From assembly GCA_002430835.1 (NCBI GenBank), contig DJDA01000092.1, forward strand, positions 1-44,593: DNA of 44,593 nucleotides, read 5' to 3'. A program made the translations under genes and the position numbers. Numbering within the stretch: the stretch's first letter is position 1; every line of letters begins with the position of its first letter. The notes under the pieces were generated by a model, which saw nothing but the letters and a program-made list of their open reading frames with translations, was not told the origin of the DNA and did no database searches. Source of the DNA: Brevundimonas sp. UBA5936. GTDB lineage: Bacteria > Pseudomonadota > Alphaproteobacteria > Caulobacterales > Caulobacteraceae. Positions 7,493-15,355 of the stretch are shown here, in pieces.

Positions 7493-8005
7493 ATGCGCCC
7501 TGCCCGCTGGCTGACTGCCGCCGCCTTCATCACCCCCCTAGCCCTGACCGCCGCCCTGGGCGCCTGCGCCCCCAGCGTCGCCCCGCTAAACACGACCGGC
7601 GCGCCCTTGCCCGTCGCCGGCTACGACTGGTTCCTGAACGAAGACCCGGACGAGCCGCGCCTGTCCTATGGCCTGGCCCAGTCCGACGACGTGCCGCTCA
7701 GCCTCATGTGCGCGCCCGGCTCAGGCAAGATCGGCCTGTCCCTGGCCGCCGATCAGGCGCCGAACCGTCGCGCCATCACCCTGGAGTCGGGCGGCGACAC
7801 CGAAACCTTTCCCGCCCGCGTCGAGGCGGCCGACATGCACGACGGCGTCCACCTGGTCGCTACGGCGCCCGCCTCCCACCCCGTCTTCCTGCGTTTTCGC
7901 CGCCTCGGCTGGCTGGCGGTGTGGGACGGGGACCAGCGCGCGATGATGGCCGCCCAGCCTGGATCAGAGGGCCGCGCGGCGCGTTTCCTGGCGTTGTGCC
8001 GCTGA
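7493..8005 (+). CDS. Small lipoprotein, paralogue 3 of 3
   Basis: Unrecognised 170-aa protein. The start is the ATG at 7493, preceded by AAGGACGAGG and 8 bases after the previous stop; an in-frame GTG further upstream overlaps the preceding gene and is less likely. The N-terminus MRPARWLTAAAFITPLALTAALGACAPS carries a lipobox LGAC, so this copy is a predicted lipoprotein, unlike its two neighbours. The mature part shows LSYGLAQSDDVPLSLMCAPGSGK, ASHPVFLRFRRLGWLAV and a terminal LALCR, matching the paralogues in order and spacing. Function unknown. Confidence 0.8.
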   Translation: MRPARWLTAAAFITPLALTAALGACAPSVAPLNTTGAPLPVAGYDWFLNEDPDEPRLSYGLAQSDDVPLSLMCAPGSGKIGLSLAADQAPNRRAITLESGGDTETFPARVEAADMHDGVHLVATAPASHPVFLRFRRLGWLAVWDGDQRAMMAAQPGSEGRAARFLALCR

Positions 8006-8068
8006 AGGCTTGACCGCAGCGGCGTGGTCCGCTCCCCTCCCCGCCAGTTCTTGGGAGGGCTTTAGTTC

Positions 8069-9862
8069 ATGCGTCATCTTCTTCTCGCCGCCGGTATCGG
8101 CCTGTCGGGCCTTGCGGGCGCCGCCGCCCTGCCGGCCCAGGCCGCCGTCGTTCAAGGCCAGTCGCCGGCCGCCGCCGCGCTGGACGCCCTGCTGGTCGAT
8201 TACGAAGCCTATCTGCGCCAGGTCGACCCCATCGGCTCGGGCATGGACGGCGACCGCGCCGCCCTGTCGCGCCTGCCCGACGCCAGCCGTGCGGGGGAAC
8301 TGGCCCGCCGCGCCCCGCTGAACGCCCTGAAGGCGCGGCTGGACGCCATCAATCCGGCCGCGCTGGACGACGCCCACCGCCTGAACCACGCCTTCGTCGG
8401 CTATCTGATCGGGCGAGAGTTGGAGCGGATCGCGCTGGACCCGTCGCGTCTGGCCTTTGATTCCGAAGGCGGTCCCGGCCAGCTTCTGGCCTATCTGGCG
8501 CCCGCCACGCGCATCGCCACGGCCGCCGACGCCGAGGCCTGGCTGAAGCGCCTGGAGGCCGCGCCCGCCTATTACGACGCCGGGATCGCCAACACCCGGC
8601 GCGGGCTGGAGACCGGCCTGATCCAGGCCCGTTCGGTCGTCGACAGCGCCCTGGCCCAGGCTGAGCGCGACCTGAAACCGGGCGAGGCGGGCGACGTCCT
8701 GCTGCGTCCGTTCAACGCCCTGCCCGCCTCCATCCCCGCCGCCCAGCAGGAGCAGTTCCGCGCCCGCGCCCGCGCCCTGGTCGAGGGACCGATCACCGCT
8801 CGCCGCACCGCCTGGCGCGACCTGCTGCGCGACGAGTACGCGCCAAAGGCCCCGCAGGAGCCGGGCCTGGTTCACCGCCCCGGCGGCCGCGACCTCTACG
8901 CCTTCCTGGTCCGCAGCCACACCACCACCGACCTGACGCCCGATCAGGTGCATGAAATCGGCCAGCAGGAAGTCGCCCGCATCCGCGCTCGCATGGAAAC
9001 GGAAATGCGCGCCGCGGGCTGGACCGGCGACTTCTCCGGCTTCCTGACCTTCCTGCGCACCGACCCGCAATTCTACGCCAAGACGCGCGAGGAACTGCTG
9101 GAGAAGGCGTCCGAAATCGCCAAACGCTCGGACGACCGCCTGCCGTCGCTGTTCGCCACCCTGCCGCGCCTGCCCTATGGCGTGCGCCCGGTGCCGATCG
9201 AAATGGAGGAGACCTACACCACCGGCCGCTACAACGCGGGATCGATGGCGACGGGCGTGGCCGGCGGCTACATCGTCAACACCGGAAAACTGGACCAGCG
9301 CCCCCTGTATGAACTGCCCGCCCTGACGGTGCACGAGGCCGTGCCGGGCCACCACCTGCAGATCGCCCTGCAACAGGAAGCCGCCGACCAGCCCTATTAC
9401 CGCCGCGACGCCTCGGTCACGGCCTTCAGCGAAGGCTGGGGCCTCTATTCCGAGTTTCTGGGCGAGGAGATGGGCATCTACCGCACGCCCTATGAGCGGT
9501 TCGGCCGCCTCAGCTATGAGATGTGGCGCGCCTGTCGTCTGGTGGCCGACACCGGCCTGCACTGGCTGGGCTGGAGCGAGGAACAGGCCCGCGCCTGCTT
9601 CCGCGACAACTCGGCCCTGTCCGCGCACAACATCGAGACCGAACTGCAGCGCTACATCGGCGATCCCGGCCAGGCCACGGCCTATAAGATCGGCGAGATC
9701 CGCCTGCGCGAAATCCGCCAGAAGGCCGAGCGCGAACTGGGCGACCGTTTCGACGTGCGGACCTTCCATGACGCCCTGCTGGTCGACGGCGCCCTACCGC
9801 TGGCCCTGCTGGACGCGCGCATGGACCGCTGGATCGCCGAACAGAAGACCAAGACCCGGTAA
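8069..9862 (+). CDS. DUF885 family zinc-dependent exported hydrolase
   Basis: A 597-aa protein with signal peptide (MRHLLLAAGIGLSGLAGAAALPAQA) and the DUF885 domain across the remainder. The metal-binding motif HEAVPGHH is at about residues 422-429, with the downstream partner motif EGWGLYSE at about 455-462. This is the gluzincin-like arrangement of the family: two His on the first helix and a Glu on the second. Other family landmarks are RYNAGSM and the C-terminal YKIGEIRLREIR. It probably acts as a periplasmic peptidase or carboxypeptidase; the substrate is not deducible. Ribosome-binding site GGGAGGG precedes the ATG. The neighbours give no pathway link. Confidence 0.92.
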   Translation: MRHLLLAAGIGLSGLAGAAALPAQAAVVQGQSPAAAALDALLVDYEAYLRQVDPIGSGMDGDRAALSRLPDASRAGELARRAPLNALKARLDAINPAALDDAHRLNHAFVGYLIGRELERIALDPSRLAFDSEGGPGQLLAYLAPATRIATAADAEAWLKRLEAAPAYYDAGIANTRRGLETGLIQARSVVDSALAQAERDLKPGEAGDVLLRPFNALPASIPAAQQEQFRARARALVEGPITARRTAWRDLLRDEYAPKAPQEPGLVHRPGGRDLYAFLVRSHTTTDLTPDQVHEIGQQEVARIRARMETEMRAAGWTGDFSGFLTFLRTDPQFYAKTREELLEKASEIAKRSDDRLPSLFATLPRLPYGVRPVPIEMEETYTTGRYNAGSMATGVAGGYIVNTGKLDQRPLYELPALTVHEAVPGHHLQIALQQEAADQPYYRRDASVTAFSEGWGLYSEFLGEEMGIYRTPYERFGRLSYEMWRACRLVADTGLHWLGWSEEQARACFRDNSALSAHNIETELQRYIGDPGQATAYKIGEIRLREIRQKAERELGDRFDVRTFHDALLVDGALPLALLDARMDRWIAEQKTKTR

Positions 9863-9879
9863 GAAAGCCTCCCTCCGAC

Positions 9880-10248
9880 ATGAACTTCATCAAACGCATC
9901 TTCGGCTCGGTTCAGCCGGGCTATCTGATCCGCGCCTATGTGCTCAGCGCCGCCTTCATGGCCTTCATGATCTGGATGGTGCTGTCGCTGGACGGCGCCA
10001 AGCCGATGCATGACCGGGCCGTGACCCTGGCCGTGTTCGGCGTCGGCGCCCTGCTGTTTCCCTTCTCCAAACTGGTCTGGGACGAGATCAAGCGGGTGAT
10101 GATGGGCGAGACCGTCTTCTTCATGAACGCCATCATCCTGATGTTCCTGAAGGTGCTGGTGAACTTCTTCCTGTGGGGCTTCTCGATCTTCATCGCGCCC
10201 GTGGGGATTCTCTACCTGTGGTTCCGGTCGCGGAACGCCGCCGCCTAA
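9880..10248 (+). CDS. Small integral membrane protein
   Basis: A 122-aa protein with about four hydrophobic segments: around AYVLSAAFMAFMIWMVLSL, VTLAVFGVGALLFPFSKLVW, ETVFFMNAIILMFLKVLVNFFLW, and FSIFIAPVGILYLWF. No recognised domain. It begins 17 bases after the DUF885 stop, so it is probably co-transcribed with it. Its stop overlaps by four bases the stop end of the convergent YjbR-like gene. Function unknown. Confidence 0.75.
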   Translation: MNFIKRIFGSVQPGYLIRAYVLSAAFMAFMIWMVLSLDGAKPMHDRAVTLAVFGVGALLFPFSKLVWDEIKRVMMGETVFFMNAIILMFLKVLVNFFLWGFSIFIAPVGILYLWFRSRNAAA

Positions 10249-10586
10249 AGCCCCAGCTCGGCCCGCGCCTTCTTCGTCAGCTTGGCGGCGATCAGGGCGT
10301 GGGCCGACTTCAGATGATCGGCCAGTTCATCATCCGGCCAATCGCCCGGATCGGCCAGATGCACCCACTTCGCCCGCGCCAGATAGGGGGCTGGCGCCGC
10401 CCGCCCCTCTTCGGTCAGCACCTCGTAGGCGATGTCCGAGACCTTGAACGACAACCCGCCCTCGGCCCCGATGATGGCGAACATCTTGCCCCCGACCTTA
10501 TAGGCGTCATGGCCCGGCCCGAACGGGTGATCCATCGTCGCCCCCGGCAAGGCCAGGCAGGCCTTGCCTACGCCCGCGCGGTCCAT
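10245..10586 (-). CDS. MmcQ/YjbR-fold protein
   Basis: A 113-aa protein of the MmcQ/YjbR family (CyaY-like fold, proposed DNA-binding). Landmarks are LALPGATMDHPFGPGHDAYKVGGKMFA, then LSFKVS, and W at the centre of AKWVHLADPGDWPDDELADHLKSAHALIAAKL. Length and order are normal. The start ATG is one base after the msrA stop, so the two genes form a small operon. The physiological role of the family is not established. Confidence 0.88.
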   Translation of the reverse strand: MDRAGVGKACLALPGATMDHPFGPGHDAYKVGGKMFAIIGAEGGLSFKVSDIAYEVLTEEGRAAPAPYLARAKWVHLADPGDWPDDELADHLKSAHALIAAKLTKKARAELGL

Positions 10587-10587
10587 C

Positions 10588-11238
10588 CTAGGCCCCGACG
10601 CCCAGGCCGATCGGGCAGACCACGCCCGTCCCGCCGATGCCGCAATAGCCCGCCGGATTCTTGGCCAGATAGCCCTGGTGATAGCCCTCGGCGAAATAGT
10701 AGGGCCCGGCCGGTTCGATCTCGGTCGTGATCGCCCCGCGCCCCGCCGCGCTCAGCGCCGCCTGATAGGCCTCGCGCGAGGCCAGCGCCTCGGCCTGCTG
10801 CGCCCCGTTCAACGTATAGATGGCCGAGCGATACTGCGTGCCCTGGTCGTTGCCCTGACGCATGCCCTGCGTCGGGTCATGGTTCTCCCAGAAGGCCTTC
10901 AGCAGGTCGCCGTATGAGATCCGGGCCGGATCGAACACCACCTGCACCACCTCCGTGTGGCCGGTGCGGCCCGAGCAGACCTCCTCATAGGTCGGATTGG
11001 GCGTGATCCCGCCCGCATAGCCCGCCGACGTGACCCACACGCCCGGCAACTGCCAGAACACGCGCTCCACTCCCCAGAAACAGCCCATGCCGAACACGGC
11101 CGTCTGCATTCCCGCCGGATGCGGCCCCTTCAGCGCATGACCCAGGACGAAGTGGGCCTCATCGGTCGGCAACGCCTCGGCCCGGCCCGGCAGAGCCGTC
11201 TCAAGCGTGGGCAGTTCAGCATTCTTCTTCAACAACAT
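10588..11238 (-). CDS. msrA: Peptide-methionine (S)-S-oxide reductase MsrA
   Basis: MsrA reduces methionine-S-sulfoxide in oxidised proteins using thioredoxin. The start chosen is MLLKKNAELP at 11238 (216 aa), with GGAG upstream. The frame is open to 11286, but that extension lacks typical sequence. The catalytic cysteine is C53 in GMGCFWGVE. The family core SAGYAGGITPNPTYEEVCSGRTGHTEVVQVVFDP follows, then FWENHDPTQGMRQGNDQGTQYRS and the ending YLAKNPAGYCGIGGTGVVCPI. That last block provides candidate resolving cysteines. Domain content and length are typical. Confidence 0.96.
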   Translation of the reverse strand: MLLKKNAELPTLETALPGRAEALPTDEAHFVLGHALKGPHPAGMQTAVFGMGCFWGVERVFWQLPGVWVTSAGYAGGITPNPTYEEVCSGRTGHTEVVQVVFDPARISYGDLLKAFWENHDPTQGMRQGNDQGTQYRSAIYTLNGAQQAEALASREAYQAALSAAGRGAITTEIEPAGPYYFAEGYHQGYLAKNPAGYCGIGGTGVVCPIGLGVGA

Positions 11239-11383
11239 GGCGCGAACTCCGCGAAAACAGCGTCTTCGCCTATATGGAGGCTTCAAGGGCGCTTGCCCAT
11301 GGGGGCGTCATGCTCTAATCAGCCCCTCCCGTCGGTCCGCTCCCGACGGCTCCGCCCCGGACGCATCCGGGCTCAGGTGGAAT

Positions 11384-11473
11384 GGACAGGTGGCCGAGTG
11401 GTTGAAGGCGCACGCCTGGAACGCGTGTATAGGGGCAACTCTATCGAGGGTTCGAATCCCTCTCTGTCCGCCA
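11384..11473 (+). tRNA. tRNA-Ser(GGA), integration site of the island
   Basis: The 90-nt sequence folds as a class II tRNA. The acceptor stem GGACAGG pairs with TCTGTCC, with discriminator G and an encoded CCA at 11471-11473. The anticodon stem is CACGC/GCGTG with loop CTGGAAC, so the anticodon is GGA (11418-11420), serine. The long variable arm (TATAGGGGCAACTCTATC) is typical of tRNA-Ser. The T-arm GGGTTCGAATCCC is present. Its last 15 nt plus one base are repeated at 19294-19309, marking it as the attachment site of the neighbouring integrase. Confidence 0.97.
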
Positions 11474-11474
11474 C
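11459..11474. repeat. attL, 16-bp direct repeat within tRNA-Ser 3' end
   Basis: CCTCTCTGTCCGCCAC at the tRNA 3' end is repeated exactly at 19294-19309. The integrase gene lies 28 bp inside this copy. This is the standard arrangement of tRNA-targeted integrative elements, in which the tRNA copy is reconstituted on integration. Confidence 0.85.
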
Positions 11475-11501
11475 CACCATCACAATTTCCTTCATTTTCA
11501 G

Positions 11502-12596
11502 TCAGTTACCGATCGATTTGGCTAACTTCCCTGCCGGGTTAGCCAAAGTTTGTTCGCGTTGCGTGCCGCCGATCATGGCGAAGGCGTCCTGCGCCAACAG
11601 CCGCTGATCCCGCGCCTTCGTATAGCGTTCGACCTCCTTGGAGGTCTGGTGGCCAGTCACGGCCTTGATCTGCGCCTCGGTGCAGCCCGCATCAGCCAGC
11701 CGCGTAGCAGCAGACTTTCTAAGTCCATGCGCCGAACGATCAGGAATGCCGGCCGCCCGGCAAGCCCCACGGAACCAGTTCCCGAATCCGCCTGCCGTAA
11801 AGCCAACACCCGATTGCGTGACCAAAAACAGCATTTGGTCTGACGCGACCGTATCCAGCGACGCCTTCAAGCGCGGATGAACCGGCAATTCGAGGAAGGC
11901 CTTGGTCTTCTCCTGGCGGACCAAGATGGCGCCGTCCTGAACGTGCTGACGCCCCATCCGGCGCACGTCGCCGGATCGCTGGGCTGTGTAGAGCAACAGG
12001 TCGAGCGCAAGCCGTTCTCGCGTCCCCACAGGCCAGTGGGCCTCGAACTTCGCGATGTCCGCCTCGCCCCATACAGGAAAGCCCTCAGACGCGATTTTCA
12101 GGGGCTTGATGCCGACAGCCGGATTATCGGGCCGCATCTTCCGCGCCACCGCGAACGCCAGCATCCATCGCAGCACCTTGACCAGATTGTTTGCCGCAGA
12201 TGGGAGCGCCCCTTTGCGATCTCTCATAAGCAGGATGTGTTCGGTACGAATGGCCCGCACTGCCCGGTCGCCATGCTCCGTGCGCAGCCGCTCCATGATG
12301 CCGCGATAGGTGGCCTGGGTCGTGCGTGACAACTGAGCCCACTCCGCGGATCCATAGATGGCGACAGCCAGAGCGTTGATGGAGCCGGGCACAGTTCGAT
12401 GCGCCCCAATCTCCGGCTTCGTCGTGATCCCATTCACCGCCGCCTCATACTCAGCGGCGAACTGAGGCGAGTTGGGCGCGCCATGCAGATAGACCGGCTT
12501 GCAGCCTGCCTTGCGGTAACGATAGCGCGTCACCCCATGCCGGTCGCGAAACGCGCTGACATTGGGAAAGCGGATTACTTCAAGGCCTCGTCCCAC
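11502..12596 (-). CDS. int: Tyrosine recombinase (island integrase)
   Basis: A 364-aa phage-type site-specific recombinase. The N-terminal Arm/SAM-like region spans roughly residues 70-160, and the catalytic domain roughly 175-345. Catalytic residues visible are R207 in YTAQRSGDVR, H290 and R293 in HGLRKSA, H316 in GHQT, and the nucleophile Y325 in VERYTK, a complete R-H-x-x-R-H-Y set. It therefore appears active. It sits immediately inside attL next to tRNA-Ser(GGA) and is transcribed toward the tRNA. The start overlaps the end of a small upstream ORF, indicating coupling. It should drive insertion and excision of the 11.5-19.3 kb element. Confidence 0.95.
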   Translation of the reverse strand: MGRGLEVIRFPNVSAFRDRHGVTRYRYRKAGCKPVYLHGAPNSPQFAAEYEAAVNGITTKPEIGAHRTVPGSINALAVAIYGSAEWAQLSRTTQATYRGIMERLRTEHGDRAVRAIRTEHILLMRDRKGALPSAANNLVKVLRWMLAFAVARKMRPDNPAVGIKPLKIASEGFPVWGEADIAKFEAHWPVGTRERLALDLLLYTAQRSGDVRRMGRQHVQDGAILVRQEKTKAFLELPVHPRLKASLDTVASDQMLFLVTQSGVGFTAGGFGNWFRGACRAAGIPDRSAHGLRKSAATRLADAGCTEAQIKAVTGHQTSKEVERYTKARDQRLLAQDAFAMIGGTQREQTLANPAGKLAKSIGN

Positions 12597-12775
12597 GCGC
12601 TCACCTCAGCAGCTAGATCCGAACTGATAGGCTGCGGTGCCAGCAGCGCCAGGTTCAATCGAACCTCGCCGCCCGGCAGTAATTCCAAGGAGCCGAGCGG
12701 CACGCCCTTCTCCTTGAGGATGTCGATCACGCGCCGAAGCTCGTGCTTTCTGACAATCCCTGGTCCCTTCGCCAC
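12575..12775 (-). CDS. Small protein coupled to integrase (possible excisionase or accessory factor)
   Basis: A 66-aa basic protein when read from the GTG at 12775, which follows a perfect AGGAGG ribosome-binding site by 4-5 bases. An ATG at 12790 would add five residues but overlaps that site. The sequence contains IVRKHELRRVIDILKEKGVPLG and ends SAWDEALK. Its last 22 bases overlap the integrase start, so the pair is an operon. No firm family match. The helical, basic N-terminal half and its position fit a recombination directionality factor, but this is inference only. Confidence 0.6.
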   Translation of the reverse strand: MAKGPGIVRKHELRRVIDILKEKGVPLGSLELLPGGEVRLNLALLAPQPISSDLAAEVSAWDEALK

Positions 12776-12884
12776 CTGACGCCTCCTCATACAGCAACAC
12801 CGTGAGGTAAGGCGTTAGACAGGCGCGGCAGCGACAGACAAGAGGCCATCTATTGGCCGTTCCGTCGAGCATGCGAGTAAAAAC

Positions 12885-12904
12885 GTATTGTTGGCCAACA
12901 ATAC
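12885..12904. promoter_or_regulatory. 20-bp perfect palindrome upstream of int operon
   Basis: GTATTGTTGGCCAACAATAC is perfectly self-complementary and lies 95 bp upstream of the first ATG of the small-ORF/integrase operon. Position and symmetry suggest an operator for a dimeric regulator controlling excision or integration. No cognate regulator was identified nearby. Confidence 0.5.
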
Positions 12905-13391
12905 CTATCTTGCCTCGGAACGCCACGAAAATAGATGCAACTTCATGCAACTATGAAGCTCGCCGAATGCGCCTGACGAGTTGCAAATACGGCACACGGA
13001 AATCTTGGCTAATGCCGCCCCCGGTACGATCGCAGAGAAATATTTTCTGCCGACGAACTTAAGCGCCAGCGCAAAAACGAGCGTCACGGATGAAGGAAAA
13101 GCCGTGCTACGTGCCCGCTCACCTAGCTTTTGGCCAGAGTGCCAGCTGGATCGCCGCCCACCAGCCAATTAGGCAATCACGCCGGGCAAGAGGGTAGCCG
13201 CTGGTCTGCGCTAATGCCACGACGCCGCCCCCTCAGGTCGCGGATTCATACAATTCAAAGTATTGAAAATAAAGAATATTATGGAGATCGAAATGCAATT
13301 TCCTGCAATTAGGCGCAATTTTACGGCACAACTCGACGCCTACTTCGATATCAAATCTGTGACGCCGATAGGCTAACTGCATGATAGCCCG

Positions 13392-13452
13392 AGGTTCGCG
13401 ATCTACCGAACCGGGGGCGGGAGCAGCGTGGCTAGGTTCGCGATCTACCGAA
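13392..13452 (+). repeat. 61-bp inverted repeat, left arm
   Basis: The arm begins and ends with the 19-bp unit AGGTTCGCGATCTACCGAA (13392-13410 and 13434-13452), separated by 23 bp of G-rich sequence. Its reverse complement occurs at 13628-13688 with only two mismatches, across a 175-bp spacer. A further variant of the unit lies in the spacer at 13553-13571. Confidence 0.9.
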
Positions 13453-13552
13453 GCATGGCTGGTGCGGCAGGAAGGCGGATCCGTGGCCTCACAAATGAAT
13501 CGGGAGTGGACAAGCGTACCGATCGTTACAAATCAATCGCTTACAGGGAATT

Positions 13553-13571
13553 AGGTTCGCGATCTGCCGAA
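13553..13571 (+). repeat. 19-bp repeat unit variant inside the spacer
   Basis: AGGTTCGCGATCTGCCGAA differs at one base from the unit that builds the flanking 61-bp inverted repeat. It is in the same orientation as the left arm. Confidence 0.85.
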
Positions 13572-13627
13572 ATTGGTCACCCTCACCACTAGCCAGTCTG
13601 AACCTGGCCGCGCTCGTCAACTTTCAG

Positions 13628-13688
13628 TTCGGTAGATCACGCACCTAGCCACGCTGCTCCCGCCCCCGGTTCGGTAGATCGCGAACCT
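13628..13688 (-). repeat. 61-bp inverted repeat, right arm
   Basis: This is the reverse complement of 13392-13452 with two differences, both in its first 19-bp unit (13628-13646). The outer unit at 13670-13688 is exact. The arm ends 7 bp from the 3' end of the membrane-protein gene at 13696, so any transcript of that gene would run into the hairpin. Confidence 0.9.
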
Positions 13689-13695
13689 AAACTGA

Positions 13696-14589
13696 TCAAA
13701 TCTCCGGTTCATCGGCCCCCAATAACACTCCACTCAAATCCGATGATGGCTTGAGCGTCCGGCCGAAAAATCTGGCGGCTTGCTGCCGAACGCCGACCTT
13801 AATGGCCTCGGTCGTCTCCCTCGGCATCACGGGGTCGATCTCGGGAACGATGAGGACCGGCTTGCACTGCTCATCAAAGAGCGCGTGAGACTTTTCATTG
13901 TATCCTAGGAGTTTCCCACCGATCGGACGGTGGATATGGCTCTCACCGCACTTCATCAGACCGTCATTGGCCCGACGCGCCTTGTGGCGATCATCTTGAC
14001 CGTACTCCGCGCCCATCACGACAGGGACGATAAGCGTAACAGCCAACATTCTGTAGAAAAACGCACGCCTATCGGCGGCATTCCTTTTTGCGCGAACGAT
14101 AATCTCAAAAACCAAAACGATGGCGATTACAGAGGGCCTAACCGACTGGCCAATCGCGTAACCGGTCAACGCAACAATAAGGGTCACGACGACAAGCAGA
14201 GACGCCAAGCTGCCAACCCACGGCCTGAAAATATGAGGGCTTGGCGGCCCATATGTCTCCCTGCCCGACTTAGCCTTTCTCGGCGTCGGACCCGCGATGC
14301 GGGAAAAGAGAGCCACCTGAACGATAATGATGAGGTAGATCATCACCACCTCCGAAATCGAGATGGCGAAGATGTCTTCTGGTCGTACATACCGACCTAG
14401 GTGAGCACCGAACCCCGCACAGTAACCAACCAGAAAGAGTGTTGAGATTGCGACATGGACAAACGGAAGGGCAACAAGGATGTTGCCCCACCCTAGCGCA
14501 CGCCAGTCCAGCCCCAGCCGCTTGAGAACTTCGTCATGACCGGTAGATAGGCGAATCGTACTGTCCATGAACCAAGTTAGCTTGACCAT
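13696..14589 (-). CDS. Multi-pass membrane protein with soluble C-terminal domain, island cargo
   Basis: Unrecognised 297-aa protein. About five hydrophobic segments are visible: NILVALPFVHVAISTLFLVGY, DIFAISISEVVMIYLIIIVQ, WVGSLASLLVVVTLIVALTG, PSVIAIVLVFEIIV and FYRMLAVTLIVPVVMGA. A soluble tail of about 95 residues follows. The first 30 residues are polar and may be cytoplasmic. The start could be the ATG at 14589 or the one at 14568 (MDSTIRLSTGHDEV); neither has a clear ribosome-binding site. Codon use and base composition resemble the island, not the host. It is divergent from the ImmA/IrrE gene. Membrane effector or transporter-like roles are both possible; no function is assigned. Confidence 0.65.
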   Translation of the reverse strand: MVKLTWFMDSTIRLSTGHDEVLKRLGLDWRALGWGNILVALPFVHVAISTLFLVGYCAGFGAHLGRYVRPEDIFAISISEVVMIYLIIIVQVALFSRIAGPTPRKAKSGRETYGPPSPHIFRPWVGSLASLLVVVTLIVALTGYAIGQSVRPSVIAIVLVFEIIVRAKRNAADRRAFFYRMLAVTLIVPVVMGAEYGQDDRHKARRANDGLMKCGESHIHRPIGGKLLGYNEKSHALFDEQCKPVLIVPEIDPVMPRETTEAIKVGVRQQAARFFGRTLKPSSDLSGVLLGADEPEI

Positions 14590-14807
14590 TCAGGTGCGCC
14601 AACTTTGGTGCGCGCCATGCAGCGAAATGACCCGATACCAGGCCCCAATTTGTCAGGGTCAGGCCCCATCTTTGTTGGGACACCTCTGAACGGCCCGTAT
14701 GATCGCGATCTACGTGCGGAAATTAACCACAAAAACGGAACAAATCAAGAACTGGAACGTTGCATTAACCCGCGCGATCACATATTGAAGCCGCGTTAAG
14801 GGGATCA

Positions 14808-15350
14808 ATGATGGCGATTCGTCCAGGATATGCGCCGGCCGAACCATCTTGGCTGAGCAAGCCCCAGGTGCATGCCGTTGGTGAAGGCATTGCCAAGCAG
14901 CTCGGATATCGGCCCGGCGACGACTTAAATAGAATTGTAGAGCAGGCTGGCGGTGAAGTCACACTACAAGGCACCCTGCTCGATGATCCAGAACAGTCTG
15001 GAAGTCTTTATGTAGATGGCATCGATGACTTTGATATAATCGTGCCGTCACACACCAGCCTAGTTCGCGACCGCTTTACACTCGCTCACGAACTTGGGCA
15101 TTACTACCTGCACTACGTGTGGCCGAAACAGGTAGGGAGAGACATTCCCGAGAAGGTCTATGCGTTGCGAAAGGGATCAAATCGCATCGAGTGGGAGGCC
15201 AACTGGTTCGCCGCAGCATTTTTAATGCCGAAAACTGCGTTTAGAACTGCCTTCCGCGAAACTAACGGTAGCGTATGGGATCTCGCTGACCATTTCCTCG
15301 TCTCGACCAAGGCGATAGAAGTGCGGATCCAAGATCTTGGGTTGAGCTAA
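14808..15350 (+). CDS. ImmA/IrrE-family metallopeptidase
   Basis: A 180-aa member of the ImmA/IrrE (PF06114-type) zinc peptidases. HELGH is at residues 94-98 within RDRFTLAHELGHYYLHY. The second-helix glutamate motif is at about 128-132 in EWEANWFAAAFLMP, the usual E-x-x-AN-xFAxxxLMP pattern. The N-terminal part (LGYRPGDDLNRIVEQAGGEV) is typical of the family. Known members cleave phage-type or stress repressors to switch on mobile-element or damage genes. It starts after AAGGGGATCA and its stop is 5 bp before the cyclase-like gene, so it is an operon partner. No N-terminal HTH is fused and no separate Xre repressor is visible beside it, so its target is unknown. Confidence 0.88.
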   Translation: MMAIRPGYAPAEPSWLSKPQVHAVGEGIAKQLGYRPGDDLNRIVEQAGGEVTLQGTLLDDPEQSGSLYVDGIDDFDIIVPSHTSLVRDRFTLAHELGHYYLHYVWPKQVGRDIPEKVYALRKGSNRIEWEANWFAAAFLMPKTAFRTAFRETNGSVWDLADHFLVSTKAIEVRIQDLGLS

Positions 15351-15355
15351 ATCTC

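Larger units (their letters stand above)
12796..13691. other. Non-coding island segment of about 0.9 kb
   Basis: No convincing gene is seen here; short frames on both strands lack ribosome-binding sites and family features. The stretch is AT-richer than the host DNA, most clearly at 13230-13330. It holds a 20-bp palindrome near its left end and the 61-bp inverted repeat described separately at its right end. Confidence 0.6.

Noticed and set aside
7964..9769. 601-residue minus-strand frame over the DUF885 gene
   Set aside because: Antisense shadow; the plus strand carries the HEAVPGHH protein with signal peptide and ribosome-binding site.
12606..12950. 114-residue minus-strand frame near the integrase
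   Set aside because: It overlaps the better-supported 66-aa ORF in another frame, runs through the operator palindrome and has no ribosome-binding site.
13392..13688. CRISPR array made of the 19-bp repeats
   Set aside because: Units occur in both orientations with irregular spacing (23 bp, about 100 bp), and no cas genes are present.
13392..13688. Insertion sequence or MITE with 61-bp terminal repeats
   Set aside because: No flanking target-site duplication and no transposase; kept only as one possible reading of the repeat.
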